Assembly: GCF_017874235.1 (NCBI RefSeq) | Contig: NZ_JAGGLC010000004.1 | Location: forward strand, 237,237 to 301,236 | Length of the DNA stretch: 64,000 nucleotides | Source: Halolamina salifodinae | GTDB taxonomy: Archaea; Halobacteriota; Halobacteria; Halobacteriales; Haloferacaceae | Reading direction: 5' to 3' | In this document: positions 8,362 through 19,091 of the stretch, piece after piece | Layout: the number at the start of each line of letters is the position of its first letter | Position numbering within the stretch: position 1 is the stretch's first letter | Position numbers and translations under genes: made by a program | Notes under the pieces: model-generated | What the model was told of the DNA's origin: nothing | The model's database searches: none | What the model saw: only the letters and a program-made list of their open reading frames with translations

Positions 8362-8494
8362 GCTGGCTGTTTCGGTTATACGCGAATTTCGAAACTGTTC
8401 GAAGCTGCGCGATGAACCGTTTGCCGCCCAGTTCCAGTTCGACCGGCGACAGCTTCGGTGCGCTTATTTCGGATGCACGAACAGTTAGAAGGAG

Positions 8495-10183
8495 ATGTCG
8501 CTCGACCGCGAGGCCTACCAACGTGTTCGGCGGGCCGCCCGCACCCACCGGGAGGAGTTGGTCGTGCGCCTCTGCGGGGAGGCCGGACTGCGTCCCGCCG
8601 AGCAGGCCCGCGTCCGGCCCGGCGACCTGTTCGAGCACCACAGCGGCCACCTGCTTGCGGTGTTCGATACGGGTCGGGCGGGCGAGAACAGCCCGGAGCC
8701 GGCCCGCGAAACCGCGCTCCCGGCCGAGGTAGCCCGCGATTTGCGCCAGTACGCCGCGAGCAACGGGCTCGGCGACGACGAGCCGCTGTTCTCGGTGTCG
8801 GCCCGCCGGCTGTCGATGCTGCTCGGGGAGGTGGTGGACCGGACCGCCGGCGTCGACGCCTCCGCCACGGATCTCCGCCGGCAGTTCGCCGCGCGACTAC
8901 TCGACGACGGCGTCCCCCCGGAGACCGTCGTTGAACTCGGCGGCTGGGAGCGACTGGACAGTTTGGCCCCCCTTCTCGCGGATCCCGAGCGAGATGACCT
9001 GATCGCAGCGGTATCCGGCGCCGGCGGCGCCGACTCGGAGCCGCAGGGAGGCGTGACAGCCGGGCTGACGACCGCCCTCCTCGACGCGACGGCTGACCTC
9101 GCCGATACGCTCGGCGACGCCGACCGGCAGGAAGCGGTGGCAACGACGGCCTGTGAACGCCTCGCGGGCGTCGACGGCGTCCGGTTCGCGTGGGCCGCCG
9201 AGCGAGTCGGCGATACGGTCACGCTTCAGGCGGTCGCGGGCGCCGCCGAACGCACCGTCCGCCGGCAGTTGGACAACCACCGCGAGGCCGTCGAGGCGGC
9301 CGTCGGTGAGGGAGAAACCCGGACGGTAGAGGGTGCTAACGGGACGATGACGCTCGCGCCGATCGGGGCCGGCGACGCCGCGGGCCTGCTGGCGCTCGGG
9401 ACCGCCCTCCCAGACGACACCGCGGCTGACGCCGTGGCCGCGGTGGCCGGGCAGGTCGGGCACGCGCTGACTGCCGTCGAGCGCAAACGCCTGCTGCTTG
9501 CGGACGCCGTCGTCGAACTCGACTTCCGGTGTCCGGCGAGCGCGTCGGTCGTCGCTGACCTCTCCGCGGCGCTCGACTGCCGGGTCGAACTCTCGGGCGT
9601 CGTGCCTGTCGACGACGGCTCGCTGCTCTACTACCTCGACGTGGAGGGGTCGGGCGCCGAGGCGGTGGTGACCCGGGCCGACGCCGCCGACGGCGTCGAC
9701 GACGCCCGAGTGCTGGCGGAGTACGGCGACGGCGCGACTGTCGAGGTGGTGGTGACCGATACCCCCGCGATAGCGCTGCTCGACGCCGGCGGGCGGATCC
9801 ACTCGCTGGTCGCGACGGACGGGACAGCGACGCTCACTGGAGAACTCGCCGGCGACGCGGACGTGCGCGCGGCCGTCGGCGCCGTGACCGAGATCCACCC
9901 CGCCGTCGACCTGCTCGCGAAGCGTCGGACCGACCACCCCGCCGAGACTGCCACCGGGTTCCGGGAGCGGCTCTCGGGCCGGCTTTCGGACCGACAGGCG
10001 ACCGTGCTCCGGGCGGCCTACCGCGCCGGCTACTTCGAGTGGCCCCGGGACTCGACCGCCGAGGAGTTGGCCGACTCCGTCGGCGTCTCCTCGCCCACGC
10101 TCCACAACCACCTCCGGAAGGCGGAGGGGAAACTGCTCACCGCGTTCTTCGAGCAACTCCCCTCGCGCGAGGCCGACCGCTGA
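8495..10183 (+). CDS. Bat-like regulator: integrase-like domain, GAF-like domain and HTH-10
   Basis: A 562-residue predicted transcription regulator. Residues 1 to about 165 resemble the catalytic domain of a tyrosine recombinase (GLRPAEQARVRPGD, then ATDLRRQFAARLLDDGVPPE and LGGWERLDS), but the box-II His is Thr and no nucleophilic Tyr is visible, so it is degenerate. A GAF-like region (about 190-330) and the bacterio-opsin-activator region follow. The C-terminal HTH-10 reads LSDRQATVLRAAYRAGYFEW with VSSPTLHNHLRKAEGKL. It sits between two Acs genes and probably controls acetate or carbon use. A GGAG abuts the ATG. Confidence 0.85.
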   Translation: MSLDREAYQRVRRAARTHREELVVRLCGEAGLRPAEQARVRPGDLFEHHSGHLLAVFDTGRAGENSPEPARETALPAEVARDLRQYAASNGLGDDEPLFSVSARRLSMLLGEVVDRTAGVDASATDLRRQFAARLLDDGVPPETVVELGGWERLDSLAPLLADPERDDLIAAVSGAGGADSEPQGGVTAGLTTALLDATADLADTLGDADRQEAVATTACERLAGVDGVRFAWAAERVGDTVTLQAVAGAAERTVRRQLDNHREAVEAAVGEGETRTVEGANGTMTLAPIGAGDAAGLLALGTALPDDTAADAVAAVAGQVGHALTAVERKRLLLADAVVELDFRCPASASVVADLSAALDCRVELSGVVPVDDGSLLYYLDVEGSGAEAVVTRADAADGVDDARVLAEYGDGATVEVVVTDTPAIALLDAGGRIHSLVATDGTATLTGELAGDADVRAAVGAVTEIHPAVDLLAKRRTDHPAETATGFRERLSGRLSDRQATVLRAAYRAGYFEWPRDSTAEELADSVGVSSPTLHNHLRKAEGKLLTAFFEQLPSREADR

Positions 10184-10269
10184 TCGCTGCGGGATGATTT
10201 TACTCGCCGAGTTTGCATAATTAGCTCGTCCGTTTATGGTGGGTGGTGGGTGATCCTTGATGGTAGATC

Positions 10270-12261
<1,992 letters not shown>

Positions 12262-12318
12262 CCTCACGAGTATCGTTTTTCCAGATCAACCAGACCACAA
12301 TCCACACACGCACGACCT

Positions 12319-12837
12319 ATGACACACAATAACTCACACGAACCGGACGAAGAACCGGTCGCCGCCGATGGCGGCCGACCGTCGCCGCCATCCGCCGAGA
12401 CCGACGGCGGCCGACCATCGCCGCCGTCCGCAAAAACCGACGGCGGTGTCGCCGACCGCGAGGCCGAAGTCGACTACCTCGAGACCGAGATCAACATTCT
12501 GAAGCCGACCACCCCGTTCATGCGGGACCACCTGAAGCTGGTGTGGGCGGGGTTTCTCGCCTGGACGCTGCTCACCTGGGGGCCGGTGACCGCGACGTTC
12601 CTCGCGCCGGAGCTGATGACCCAGGAGATTCCGGTGCTCCAGTTCCCGGCTCACTACTTCACGGTCGCGTTCCTCGCCCCCACGAGTTCGCTCGTGCTGG
12701 CGTTCATCTACTCGCGTCGCCGGGACAAACTCGACGAGAAGTATGGCATCGACCACTCCGAGACCGTCGACGCCGGCTCCGGCGGCGGAGCGGAGCCGGA
12801 GGGGGGCGTCGCCGCCGACGGGGGTGAGGACGTATGA
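12319..12837 (+). CDS. Small subunit of sodium:solute symporter (DUF4212)
   Basis: A 172-residue two-helix membrane protein, partner of the SSS-family permease whose ATG overlaps its stop codon. The core LETEINILKPTTPFMRDHLK, two hydrophobic helices, and the SRRRDKLDEKYGI segment match DUF4212, the small subunit of acetate-type symporters. The N-terminal tail contains a 36-base duplication giving two copies of GGRPSPPSA(E/K)TD, and both copies are 9-bp/8-nt DNA palindromes. The C-terminal tail is acidic and Gly-rich. Its role is probably assembly or regulation of the permease. Confidence 0.85.
   Translation: MTHNNSHEPDEEPVAADGGRPSPPSAETDGGRPSPPSAKTDGGVADREAEVDYLETEINILKPTTPFMRDHLKLVWAGFLAWTLLTWGPVTATFLAPELMTQEIPVLQFPAHYFTVAFLAPTSSLVLAFIYSRRRDKLDEKYGIDHSETVDAGSGGGAEPEGGVAADGGEDV
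12367..12428. repeat. Duplicated 36-bp palindromic unit inside the symporter small-subunit gene
   Basis: Two tandem copies each form a 9-base stem with an 8-base loop: GATGGCGGC/GCCGCCATC (12367-12392) and GACGGCGGC/GCCGCCGTC (12403-12428). The loops are CGACCGTC and CGACCATC. The reading frame stays open and encodes the GGRPSPPSA repeats. Confidence 0.7.
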
Positions 12838-14483
12838 GCGCACTCGCGGGAGCAGTGCTCCAGTCGAGCGACCTCCTGCCGGAGGCCCTCGACATCTCCT
12901 TCAAACCGGTGCCGGCCGTGCTGGTCGTCGCGATGCTCGCGCTGTTCCTCGTCGTCGGCTACCTGTTCAAAGTCGCCGACACCGAGGGGATGTGGGTCGC
13001 CGGCCGCTCCATCGGGAACGTCGAGAACGGGATGGCCATCGGCGCTAACTGGATGTCCGCGGCGTCGTTCCTCGGTCTTGCCGGCCTCGTCGCCCTCTCG
13101 GGGTTCTACGGGCTGGCGTTCATCATCGGCTGGACCGCGGGCTACTTCGTGTTGCTCATCTTCCTCGCCGCCCAGATGCGGCGGTTCGGGAAGTACACCG
13201 CGCCGGACTTCGTCGGCGACCGCTTCAACTCAGACACCGCCCGCGCGATGGGCGCGCTGACGACGATCCTGATCGGCTTTGTCTACTCGGTCGGGCAGGC
13301 CCGCGGGATGGGGCTGGTCGGCCTCTACGTGTTCGGTACCGACTACGTGACGATGGTGGTCATCATGATGGCCATCACCGTCGCCTACCTGAGTCTCTCG
13401 GGGATGATGGGCGCGACCAAGAACATGGCCGTCCAGTACGTCATCCTCATCGTCGCGTTCCTCGCGGCGGTGTACGTCGTCGGCTTCACCGGCGACTACG
13501 CCACGATCCTGCCACAGATCGAGTACGGGGCGCTGATCAACGACCTGAACAGCGAGTTCTCCGAACCGTTCGCGAACTCCTCGTACTTCCTCTGGATGGC
13601 GACGGCGTTCTCGCTGGTGTTCGGGACCTGCGGCCTCCCGCACGTGCTCGTGCGGTTCTACACCGTCGAGAACGAGAAGACCGCCCGCCACTCCACGGTC
13701 TGGGGACTCTTCTTCATCATGCTGCTCTACTGGGGCGCGCCCGCGCTGGCCGCGTTCGGCGTCGACCTCTATGACGCCTCCCAGTACGGCCCGACCTACG
13801 CCGCCAGCGGCGGGATGTCCGGCGGCGAGGGTGACCTGATCGTCGTGCTGGCCGCTCAGCTATCGAACCTCCCGACGTGGTTCGTCGGCCTGGTCGCCGC
13901 CGGCGGCATCGCCGCCGCCATCGCGACGACCGCGGGGCTGTTCATCACCGCCTCCTCGGCGGTCTCTCACGACATATACACCAACATCATCAACCCCGAC
14001 GCGACCCAGCGCGAGCAGGTGCTTGTCGGCCGCGGTACCATCGTCGCGCTTGGCGCCATCGTGACCATCACCGCGCTCGACCCGCCCGCGTTGGTCGGCG
14101 AACTGGTCGCGCTGGCGTTCTCACTTGCGGCTATCGTGCTGTTCCCGATGTTCTTCCTCGGTCTCTGGTGGGAGAACACCAACCGACAGGGCGCGCTCGC
14201 GGGCATGAGCGTCGGCCTGCTGATCTGGATCGCCGCGGTGGTCAACGACCTGATCGTGCCGTTCAGCGACCTCTACGGGCAGGTGTTCCCGGCCATCGGC
14301 GCCGCACTGGTTGGGACGCCCATCGTGTTCGCCATCACCATCGGCGTCTCCCACCTCACCGCGGAGCCACCCGAGGAGACCAAACGCATGGTCCGGCAGT
14401 GTCACAGCCCGGAGCCGATGTCGAAGAACCAGAGCGCCGAAGACGTCGCAACCGACGGGGGCGATACCCCCGCGGACGACTGA
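12834..14483 (+). CDS. Sodium:solute symporter family permease (acetate/ActP-like)
   Basis: A 549-residue polytopic membrane protein of the SSS family. It shows the characteristic WVAGRSIGNVENGMAIGANWMSAASFLGLAG, the FGKYTAPDFVGDRF segment, VFGTCGLPHVLVRFYTV, and TTAGLFITASSAVSHDIYTN. These are typical of the ActP/MctC branch, which imports acetate and other short acids with Na+. The ATGA overlap with the DUF4212 subunit, and the upstream acs, make acetate uptake the best guess. The C-terminus ends in a short hydrophilic tail. Confidence 0.9.
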   Translation: MSALAGAVLQSSDLLPEALDISFKPVPAVLVVAMLALFLVVGYLFKVADTEGMWVAGRSIGNVENGMAIGANWMSAASFLGLAGLVALSGFYGLAFIIGWTAGYFVLLIFLAAQMRRFGKYTAPDFVGDRFNSDTARAMGALTTILIGFVYSVGQARGMGLVGLYVFGTDYVTMVVIMMAITVAYLSLSGMMGATKNMAVQYVILIVAFLAAVYVVGFTGDYATILPQIEYGALINDLNSEFSEPFANSSYFLWMATAFSLVFGTCGLPHVLVRFYTVENEKTARHSTVWGLFFIMLLYWGAPALAAFGVDLYDASQYGPTYAASGGMSGGEGDLIVVLAAQLSNLPTWFVGLVAAGGIAAAIATTAGLFITASSAVSHDIYTNIINPDATQREQVLVGRGTIVALGAIVTITALDPPALVGELVALAFSLAAIVLFPMFFLGLWWENTNRQGALAGMSVGLLIWIAAVVNDLIVPFSDLYGQVFPAIGAALVGTPIVFAITIGVSHLTAEPPEETKRMVRQCHSPEPMSKNQSAEDVATDGGDTPADD

Positions 14484-14486
14484 ACC

Positions 14487-15017
14487 ATGTACGACAACAT
14501 CCTCGTTCCGACCGACGGAAGCGACACCGCCGAGGCCGCCGTCGACCGCGCGGTCGACCTCGCCGCGAAGTACGACGGTCACGAATCGCGTAGCGATTCG
14601 TTAGCCAACCAGAACGCCTCGCGTTCTGGTGACGCCACCATCCACGCGCTGTACGTCGTCGACATCGACGCGGTGAACTACTCGCTGGGCACCGAGCAGG
14701 TCGACCGCATCCGGCAGGGAAAGCTCGACGACATGCCCGAGGTTCGGGATGCCGCCGACGACGCGACGGGCTACGTCGCCGGCGCGGCCGCGGCCATGGG
14801 CGTCGACGCCCGGGAGCACGTCCGGGCCGGCCAGCCGGTACGGGTCATCCAGAACGCCATCGACGAACTCGACGCCGACCTAGTGGTGATGGGGAGCCAC
14901 GGTCGCTCGGGCATCTCGCGGGCGCTGCTAGGTAGCGTCGCCGAGAAGGTGCTCCGGAAGACGAAGATTCCCGTGCTCGTCGTCGACGCACACGGGGAGG
15001 AAGCGGAAGAAGCGTAA
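14487..15017 (+). CDS. Universal stress protein (UspA family) with in-frame palindrome insertion
   Basis: A 176-residue UspA-domain protein with the usual start MYDNILVPTDGSD and the nucleotide-binding signature VVMGSHGRSGISRALLGSVAE. It lies three bases after the symporter and probably belongs to that operon. Residues 31-49 (GHESRSDSLANQNASRSGD) are foreign to the family: they fall between the first helix and strand two, where homologues run directly from KYD to A(T)IHALYVVD. The inserted 57 bases are a double-hairpin element, so the protein tolerates a surface loop. Confidence 0.9.
   Translation: MYDNILVPTDGSDTAEAAVDRAVDLAAKYDGHESRSDSLANQNASRSGDATIHALYVVDIDAVNYSLGTEQVDRIRQGKLDDMPEVRDAADDATGYVAGAAAAMGVDAREHVRAGQPVRVIQNAIDELDADLVVMGSHGRSGISRALLGSVAEKVLRKTKIPVLVVDAHGEEAEEA
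14577..14633 (-). repeat. Double-hairpin palindromic element, copy 1 (inside uspA)
   Basis: Read on the minus strand the element begins GTCACC and contains stem CCAGAACGC/GCGTTCTGG (loop GAG), the linker TTGGCTA, then stem ACGAATCGC/GCGATTCGT (loop TAC). Its length is 57 bases, a multiple of three. A GAC triplet occurs on both sides (14574-14576 and 14631-14633) and could be a target duplication. The framework is shared with copies near 15.2, 31.9 and 60.7 kb. Confidence 0.8.
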
Positions 15018-15060
15018 CCGCCGCCGAAACCCACGTATCGCTCGGGCACGTACGCCGACC

Positions 15061-15510
15061 GTGCCCTACCCCGTCACCTACTACTGCCCGCGCTGTGGTG
15101 CCATCCACGAACTCGAGCGCGAGGGCTATCTCGCGGACAAAACCGTCACCCCGTACCCGCTAGAGGGCTGGACCTACGTCGACCCGGACGAACCGTTCGA
15201 GGACGAGGACGACGTCGACGGCGTCCGGATCGTTTGTGGTGTCACCGGACTGCGTCCGGGTGGCGAACGAATCGCGCAGCGATTCGTTAACGACGACGAC
15301 CTGCTGCTCTCCGGTGACGACCTCCCAGAAGCCGCCGACGCCCCGGATTCGGGCTGTGGCGAGCCGTTCTACCTCTCCTTCGTCCGGTTCGAGGACGGCG
15401 TCGAAGTCGAACCCGAACCGGAGGGCGACCGCGTCACCATCGGCGTCGGCCCGGGCGGGCCGCGCGGTCCCGACAGTCCCGGCGGTCCACCCGGCCCCGG
15501 CGGCGACTGA
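15061..15510 (+). CDS. Zinc-ribbon protein with palindrome insertion and collagen-like tail
   Basis: A 149-residue protein of unknown function, GTG start. Cys9 and Cys12 (CPRC) and the later CG pairs at Cys59 and Cys99 could form a split zinc ribbon. Residues about 61-77 (VTGLRPGGERIAQRFVN) are encoded by an in-frame 51-base double-hairpin element. The last 20 residues are Gly-Pro triplets (GPGGPRGPDSP, then GGPPGPGG), like a short collagen-type stretch, unusual for a haloarchaeal cytosolic protein. I do not know a function. Confidence 0.65.
   Translation: MPYPVTYYCPRCGAIHELEREGYLADKTVTPYPLEGWTYVDPDEPFEDEDDVDGVRIVCGVTGLRPGGERIAQRFVNDDDLLLSGDDLPEAADAPDSGCGEPFYLSFVRFEDGVEVEPEPEGDRVTIGVGPGGPRGPDSPGGPPGPGGD
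15241..15291 (+). repeat. Double-hairpin palindromic element, copy 2 (inside zinc-ribbon gene)
   Basis: It starts GTCACC and ends GTTAAC. Stem A is CACCGGAC/GTCCGG(G)TG with loop TGC; stem B is AACGAATCGC/GCGATTCGTT with loop GCA; they are joined by GCG. Length is 51 bases, exactly 17 codons in frame. Stem B is the same as in the uspA copy with a different loop. Confidence 0.8.
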
Positions 15511-15525
15511 GCATCGGCGCCGGAG

Positions 15526-15545
15526 ACACAAACGCCGATTTGTGT
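15526..15545 (+). terminator. Possible hairpin terminator
   Basis: ACACAAA and TTTGTGT pair around a six-base loop, 15 bases after the stop codon of the zinc-ribbon gene, followed by a T-rich stretch. Archaeal termination depends mainly on T-runs, so this is tentative. Confidence 0.35.
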
Positions 15546-15591
15546 TTCGATTAGGTTTACAACAAGTACGCGTCTACAGTGAAGCGAGCAG

Positions 15592-15780
15592 ATGGTCCCC
15601 GCTGATACGGTCTACCCCCTCGCCCTCGGCGCCGTCAACGTCGCCGCCGGCTGGCTGCTGTACGCCCTTCTCGAACTCCGCCTCGGCGCGCCGGTGGGCG
15701 TGCTCGGCGGCCTCGTGCTGGTGGCGGTGCTGTCCCAGACCGGCAACCGAGTTCGGCCGGCACCGGCGGTCGAGAGCTGA
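15592..15780 (+). CDS. Small two-helix membrane protein
   Basis: A 62-residue protein starting MVPADTVYPLALGAVNVAAG. It consists of two hydrophobic stretches separated by LELRLGAPVG and ends in a short polar tail. I do not recognise a family. Coding is supported by GC-rich third positions and by its place between two other genes. It may be a haloarchaeal DUF-type small membrane protein. Confidence 0.55.
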   Translation: MVPADTVYPLALGAVNVAAGWLLYALLELRLGAPVGVLGGLVLVAVLSQTGNRVRPAPAVES

Positions 15781-15819
15781 GTACTGCAGCGTCGGCGAGT
15801 CGTCGCCGCCCGCGGCCGA

Positions 15820-16023
15820 TCACTCCCCGCGTTCGCGCATCCAGAGATAGATGGTCGGGTGGCTGAGCAGGTACGCTGTCGGGAGCACGAACACGAGCAG
15901 CGAGCCAGTGACGACTGCCTGGGTGTACGGGCCCGGCGGAGTCAGCAACACCGTCAACGGGAACGCGACGACGAGGATGGCGAGCGCTATCGTCATGAAC
16001 CGGCCCAGTCGCGAGTCGAGCAT
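15820..16023 (-). CDS. Small two-helix membrane protein
   Basis: A 67-residue protein starting MLDSRLGRFMTIALAILVVA. It has two transmembrane segments separated by a Pro/Gly-rich turn (LLTPPGPYTQ) and ends WMRERGE. A clear TATA box (GATTTTTAT on the minus strand, 16048-16056) lies 25-33 bases before the ATG, which fixes the start and argues for a leaderless transcript. Function unknown. Confidence 0.65.
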   Translation of the reverse strand: MLDSRLGRFMTIALAILVVAFPLTVLLTPPGPYTQAVVTGSLLVFVLPTAYLLSHPTIYLWMRERGE

Positions 16024-16047
16024 GGCCTTCCTAGCGCCCGGGCGGAG

Positions 16048-16056
16048 GATAAAAAT
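16048..16056 (-). promoter_or_regulatory. TATA box of the 67-residue membrane protein gene
   Basis: The minus strand reads GATTTTTAT at the standard distance before the ATG at 16023. It supports that start over longer open extensions. Confidence 0.55.
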
Positions 16057-16220
16057 CCCCGGTCGAAACGTGTTGCGTGTCCACAGACACCACGTTGGTA
16101 TCGAAAGAATGACGGTCGGGACGGGTTGATAGTTAAACAACGTGGTTTTCACCATTGGACGACGACAGACGAAACCACACGGATGTCGCCGATCGGTCTC
16201 CGGCGGCGTCGACTCCCCAT

Positions 16221-19091
16221 ATGCTCTCGCTTGACTCCGTTCTCGACGACTCGCAGGTTGCCATCGTCGGCGACACTGACTGGACGGCTGCCGTCGCCGA
16301 CGCGCTCGAGCACCGGAGTGACAGCGCCGTCGACAGCGTCGATACGGCGGCGGCCGCACTCGATCTCGTTCGTGCGGGCGCCGTCGACGCCGTCCTCACC
16401 GCCTACGAGATCGGCGACGCGACCGGGATCGACCTCGTCCGCGAGATCCGGGAGGCGACGACGACCCTCCCGATCCTCCTCGGAGCCGCCGGCGGCAGCG
16501 AATCGCTGGCCAGCGAGGCGATCGAGGCAGGTGTCACGGACTACGTCGTCGTCGACGGCCATCTCGATGAGACAGTCGAGGAGACGCGCCGACGGACGGA
16601 GACGGCGATTCGGGACGCACAGCGCATGCGGACCCAGCGCGACCGCGCCCGGCAGTTCGACGCCACGTTCGATGACGCCCGAACCGCGACCTGGGTCCTC
16701 GACCCCGACGGGATACTCACACGAGTCAACGAGGTCGCGCGGGAGATGGTCGACGTGGACACCGACGCGCTCGTCGGGCGGCCGTTCTGGACGCTCCCGT
16801 GGTGGCCAGAGGACGAGACCGCCGCGGCCGACGTTCGACGGCTCGTCGAAACGGCCAGCGACGGCGAGTTCGGACAGGCGGTCATCACTCGGGGCGGCGT
16901 CACGAGCGACCGCGTGTTCGAGCTCTCGGTCCGGCCCGTGAAAGACGAGCGCGGGCGGCTGGTATCTATCGTCGTCGACGCCGTCGACATCGGCGGCCGC
17001 GTCGACCTCGAACGCGAACTCCGGCAGTCCGAGGAGCTCCACCGCGTCACGCTCAACAACATGACCGATACCGTCCTCATGACCGACGAGGACGGCGAGT
17101 ACAGCTACGTCTGTCCGAACGTCCACTTCATCTTCGGCTACACCGCCGACGAGATCCGCGAACTGGGGACGATCGACGAACTGCTCGGCGACGATCTGTT
17201 CGACCGCGAGACACTCGCCGAAGAAGGCATCCTGAAGAACATCGAGATCACCGCGACCGACAAGGCCGGGCGCGAGCATACGCTCCTCGTCAACGTCCGC
17301 GAAGTGTCGATCCAGGACGGGACGCTGCTGTACAGCTGTCGCGACATCACCAAGCGCAAGCAGCGCGAACAGGCGCTGGCCACGCTCCAGGAGACCGCGC
17401 GGGACTTCCTCTACGCCGAAACCCACCAGGAGATCGCCCAGCACGTCGTCGACGATACGGCGTCCGTACTCGACCTCGACGCCAGCGCCGTCTACCTGTT
17501 CGACGCCGACGACAACCACCTGCAGCCCGCCGCCCAATCACCGGGGATGCGGGAGGCTAACGGCCCCCTGCCGACCGTCCACGCCGACGGACGCGACCTG
17601 ACGAGCCACAGCTTCGTCGAGGACGAGGCGCTCTTCTTCGACGACGTACACGCCGACGACCGCCTCCAGAACCCGGCGACCGACATCCGGGGTGCGGCGT
17701 ACATCCCGCTCGGCAACCACGGCGTGTTCATCGCCGGCTCGACCGAGGTCGGTGCGTTCGACGACGTGACCCGGGAACTGGCCGACCTGCTAGCCGCGAC
17801 GGCCGAGGCCGCGCTCGACCGCGTTAGCCGCGAGTCCCAGCTCCGCGAGCAGGATCGAGAACTCCAGCACCGGAACGAGCAGCTCACCACGCTCAACCGC
17901 ATCAACGAAACGATCCGGGAGATCGACAGCGCGCTCGTCCGCTCGGAGACCAGAGAGGAGATCGATCACACCGTCTGCGAGCAGCTTACTGCCGACGACC
18001 GCTTCCGGTTCGCGTGGATCGGCACCGTCGACGCCGCCACCGACACCGTCAACCCACAGGTGTGGGCCGGCGCCGAGCAGGGGTACATCGACAGCCAGTC
18101 GTTCCCGGTCGCCGCCGACGGTGTCGAACCGGCGGGGCGGGCCGCCGCGACCGGCGAAGTGACGCGGGTGTCGAACGTCGCCGCCGACCTCCGGGCGGCG
18201 CCATGGCGGAAGGACGCCATCTCCCGGGACTTCCTCTCCGTGCTGAGCATCCCGCTGGTGTACAACGACCTCACCTACGGCGTCCTTACAGTGTACGCCG
18301 AGACGCCGGACGCGTTCGACGACCCGGTGCGGACGGTGCTGGGTGAACTCGGGGAGACGATCGCCTCAGCGATCAGCGCCAGCGAACGGAAGCGCGCGCT
18401 CCTCACCACCTCGATGACCCGCGTCGACTATGCGGTCTCCGACCGCTCGTTCGTCCTCACGCAGTTGGCCGACGCCGCGAACTGCACACTCAGCTACGAG
18501 GGCGGCGTCCAGCAGACGGCAAGCGGGAACTACGTGTTCGTCACCGTCGAGGACGCCCCCGTCGACAGCGTCGTCGACGCCGCCGCGGGACTGGTAGTGA
18601 TCGACGACGTCCAGAAGATCCGCGGCGGGGAGACCGGCGGGGTGGTCCGGCTCCAGCTCTCGCGACCGTTTCTCGCGACCGAACTGGCCGACCACGGCGC
18701 CATCCTCCAGACCGCATCGGCAACCGAAACGGGGACGGAACTCACCATCGACGTGCCCGGCAGCGTCGACACCAGACACGTCACGCAGTTCCTGCGCGAA
18801 CGCTTCGGCGAGGTGAAACTCACCGCCAAACAGACCAGAGAGCAGGCCTCCGAACACGGGTTCTACGCATCGGTGCTCGAGCGCCTGACCGACCGCCAAC
18901 TGGAGGTACTGGAGACGGCATACTACAGCGGCTTCTTCGAGACGCCCCGGCGTGTCACCGGCGAGGAGGTAGCCGACTCGCTCGACATCTCGCCACAGGC
19001 GTTCTACCAGCACGTGCGAACCGTCCAGCGCAAACTGTTCGCCGCGCTGATCGACGACCACACACCGGTTGCGACCGCACACGCCGATTGA
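16221..19091 (+). CDS. Multidomain sensor-regulator: REC-like, PAS, GAF and HTH-10
   Basis: A predicted 956-residue regulator (an in-frame TTG at 16155 would add 22 residues). Domains in order: a receiver-like fold (about 1-110) whose phospho-acceptor Asp is replaced (VDAVLTAYE); PAS (about 160-260, ATWVLDPDGILTRVN); second PAS (about 275-380); two GAF-like domains (about 390-530 and 555-700); the Bat-type region; and C-terminal HTH-10 (LTDRQLEVLETAYYSGFFET with ISPQAFYQHVRTVQRKL). It presumably senses redox, light or a ligand and controls transcription directly, as there is no kinase domain. Confidence 0.85.
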   Translation: MLSLDSVLDDSQVAIVGDTDWTAAVADALEHRSDSAVDSVDTAAAALDLVRAGAVDAVLTAYEIGDATGIDLVREIREATTTLPILLGAAGGSESLASEAIEAGVTDYVVVDGHLDETVEETRRRTETAIRDAQRMRTQRDRARQFDATFDDARTATWVLDPDGILTRVNEVAREMVDVDTDALVGRPFWTLPWWPEDETAAADVRRLVETASDGEFGQAVITRGGVTSDRVFELSVRPVKDERGRLVSIVVDAVDIGGRVDLERELRQSEELHRVTLNNMTDTVLMTDEDGEYSYVCPNVHFIFGYTADEIRELGTIDELLGDDLFDRETLAEEGILKNIEITATDKAGREHTLLVNVREVSIQDGTLLYSCRDITKRKQREQALATLQETARDFLYAETHQEIAQHVVDDTASVLDLDASAVYLFDADDNHLQPAAQSPGMREANGPLPTVHADGRDLTSHSFVEDEALFFDDVHADDRLQNPATDIRGAAYIPLGNHGVFIAGSTEVGAFDDVTRELADLLAATAEAALDRVSRESQLREQDRELQHRNEQLTTLNRINETIREIDSALVRSETREEIDHTVCEQLTADDRFRFAWIGTVDAATDTVNPQVWAGAEQGYIDSQSFPVAADGVEPAGRAAATGEVTRVSNVAADLRAAPWRKDAISRDFLSVLSIPLVYNDLTYGVLTVYAETPDAFDDPVRTVLGELGETIASAISASERKRALLTTSMTRVDYAVSDRSFVLTQLADAANCTLSYEGGVQQTASGNYVFVTVEDAPVDSVVDAAAGLVVIDDVQKIRGGETGGVVRLQLSRPFLATELADHGAILQTASATETGTELTIDVPGSVDTRHVTQFLRERFGEVKLTAKQTREQASEHGFYASVLERLTDRQLEVLETAYYSGFFETPRRVTGEEVADSLDISPQAFYQHVRTVQRKLFAALIDDHTPVATAHAD

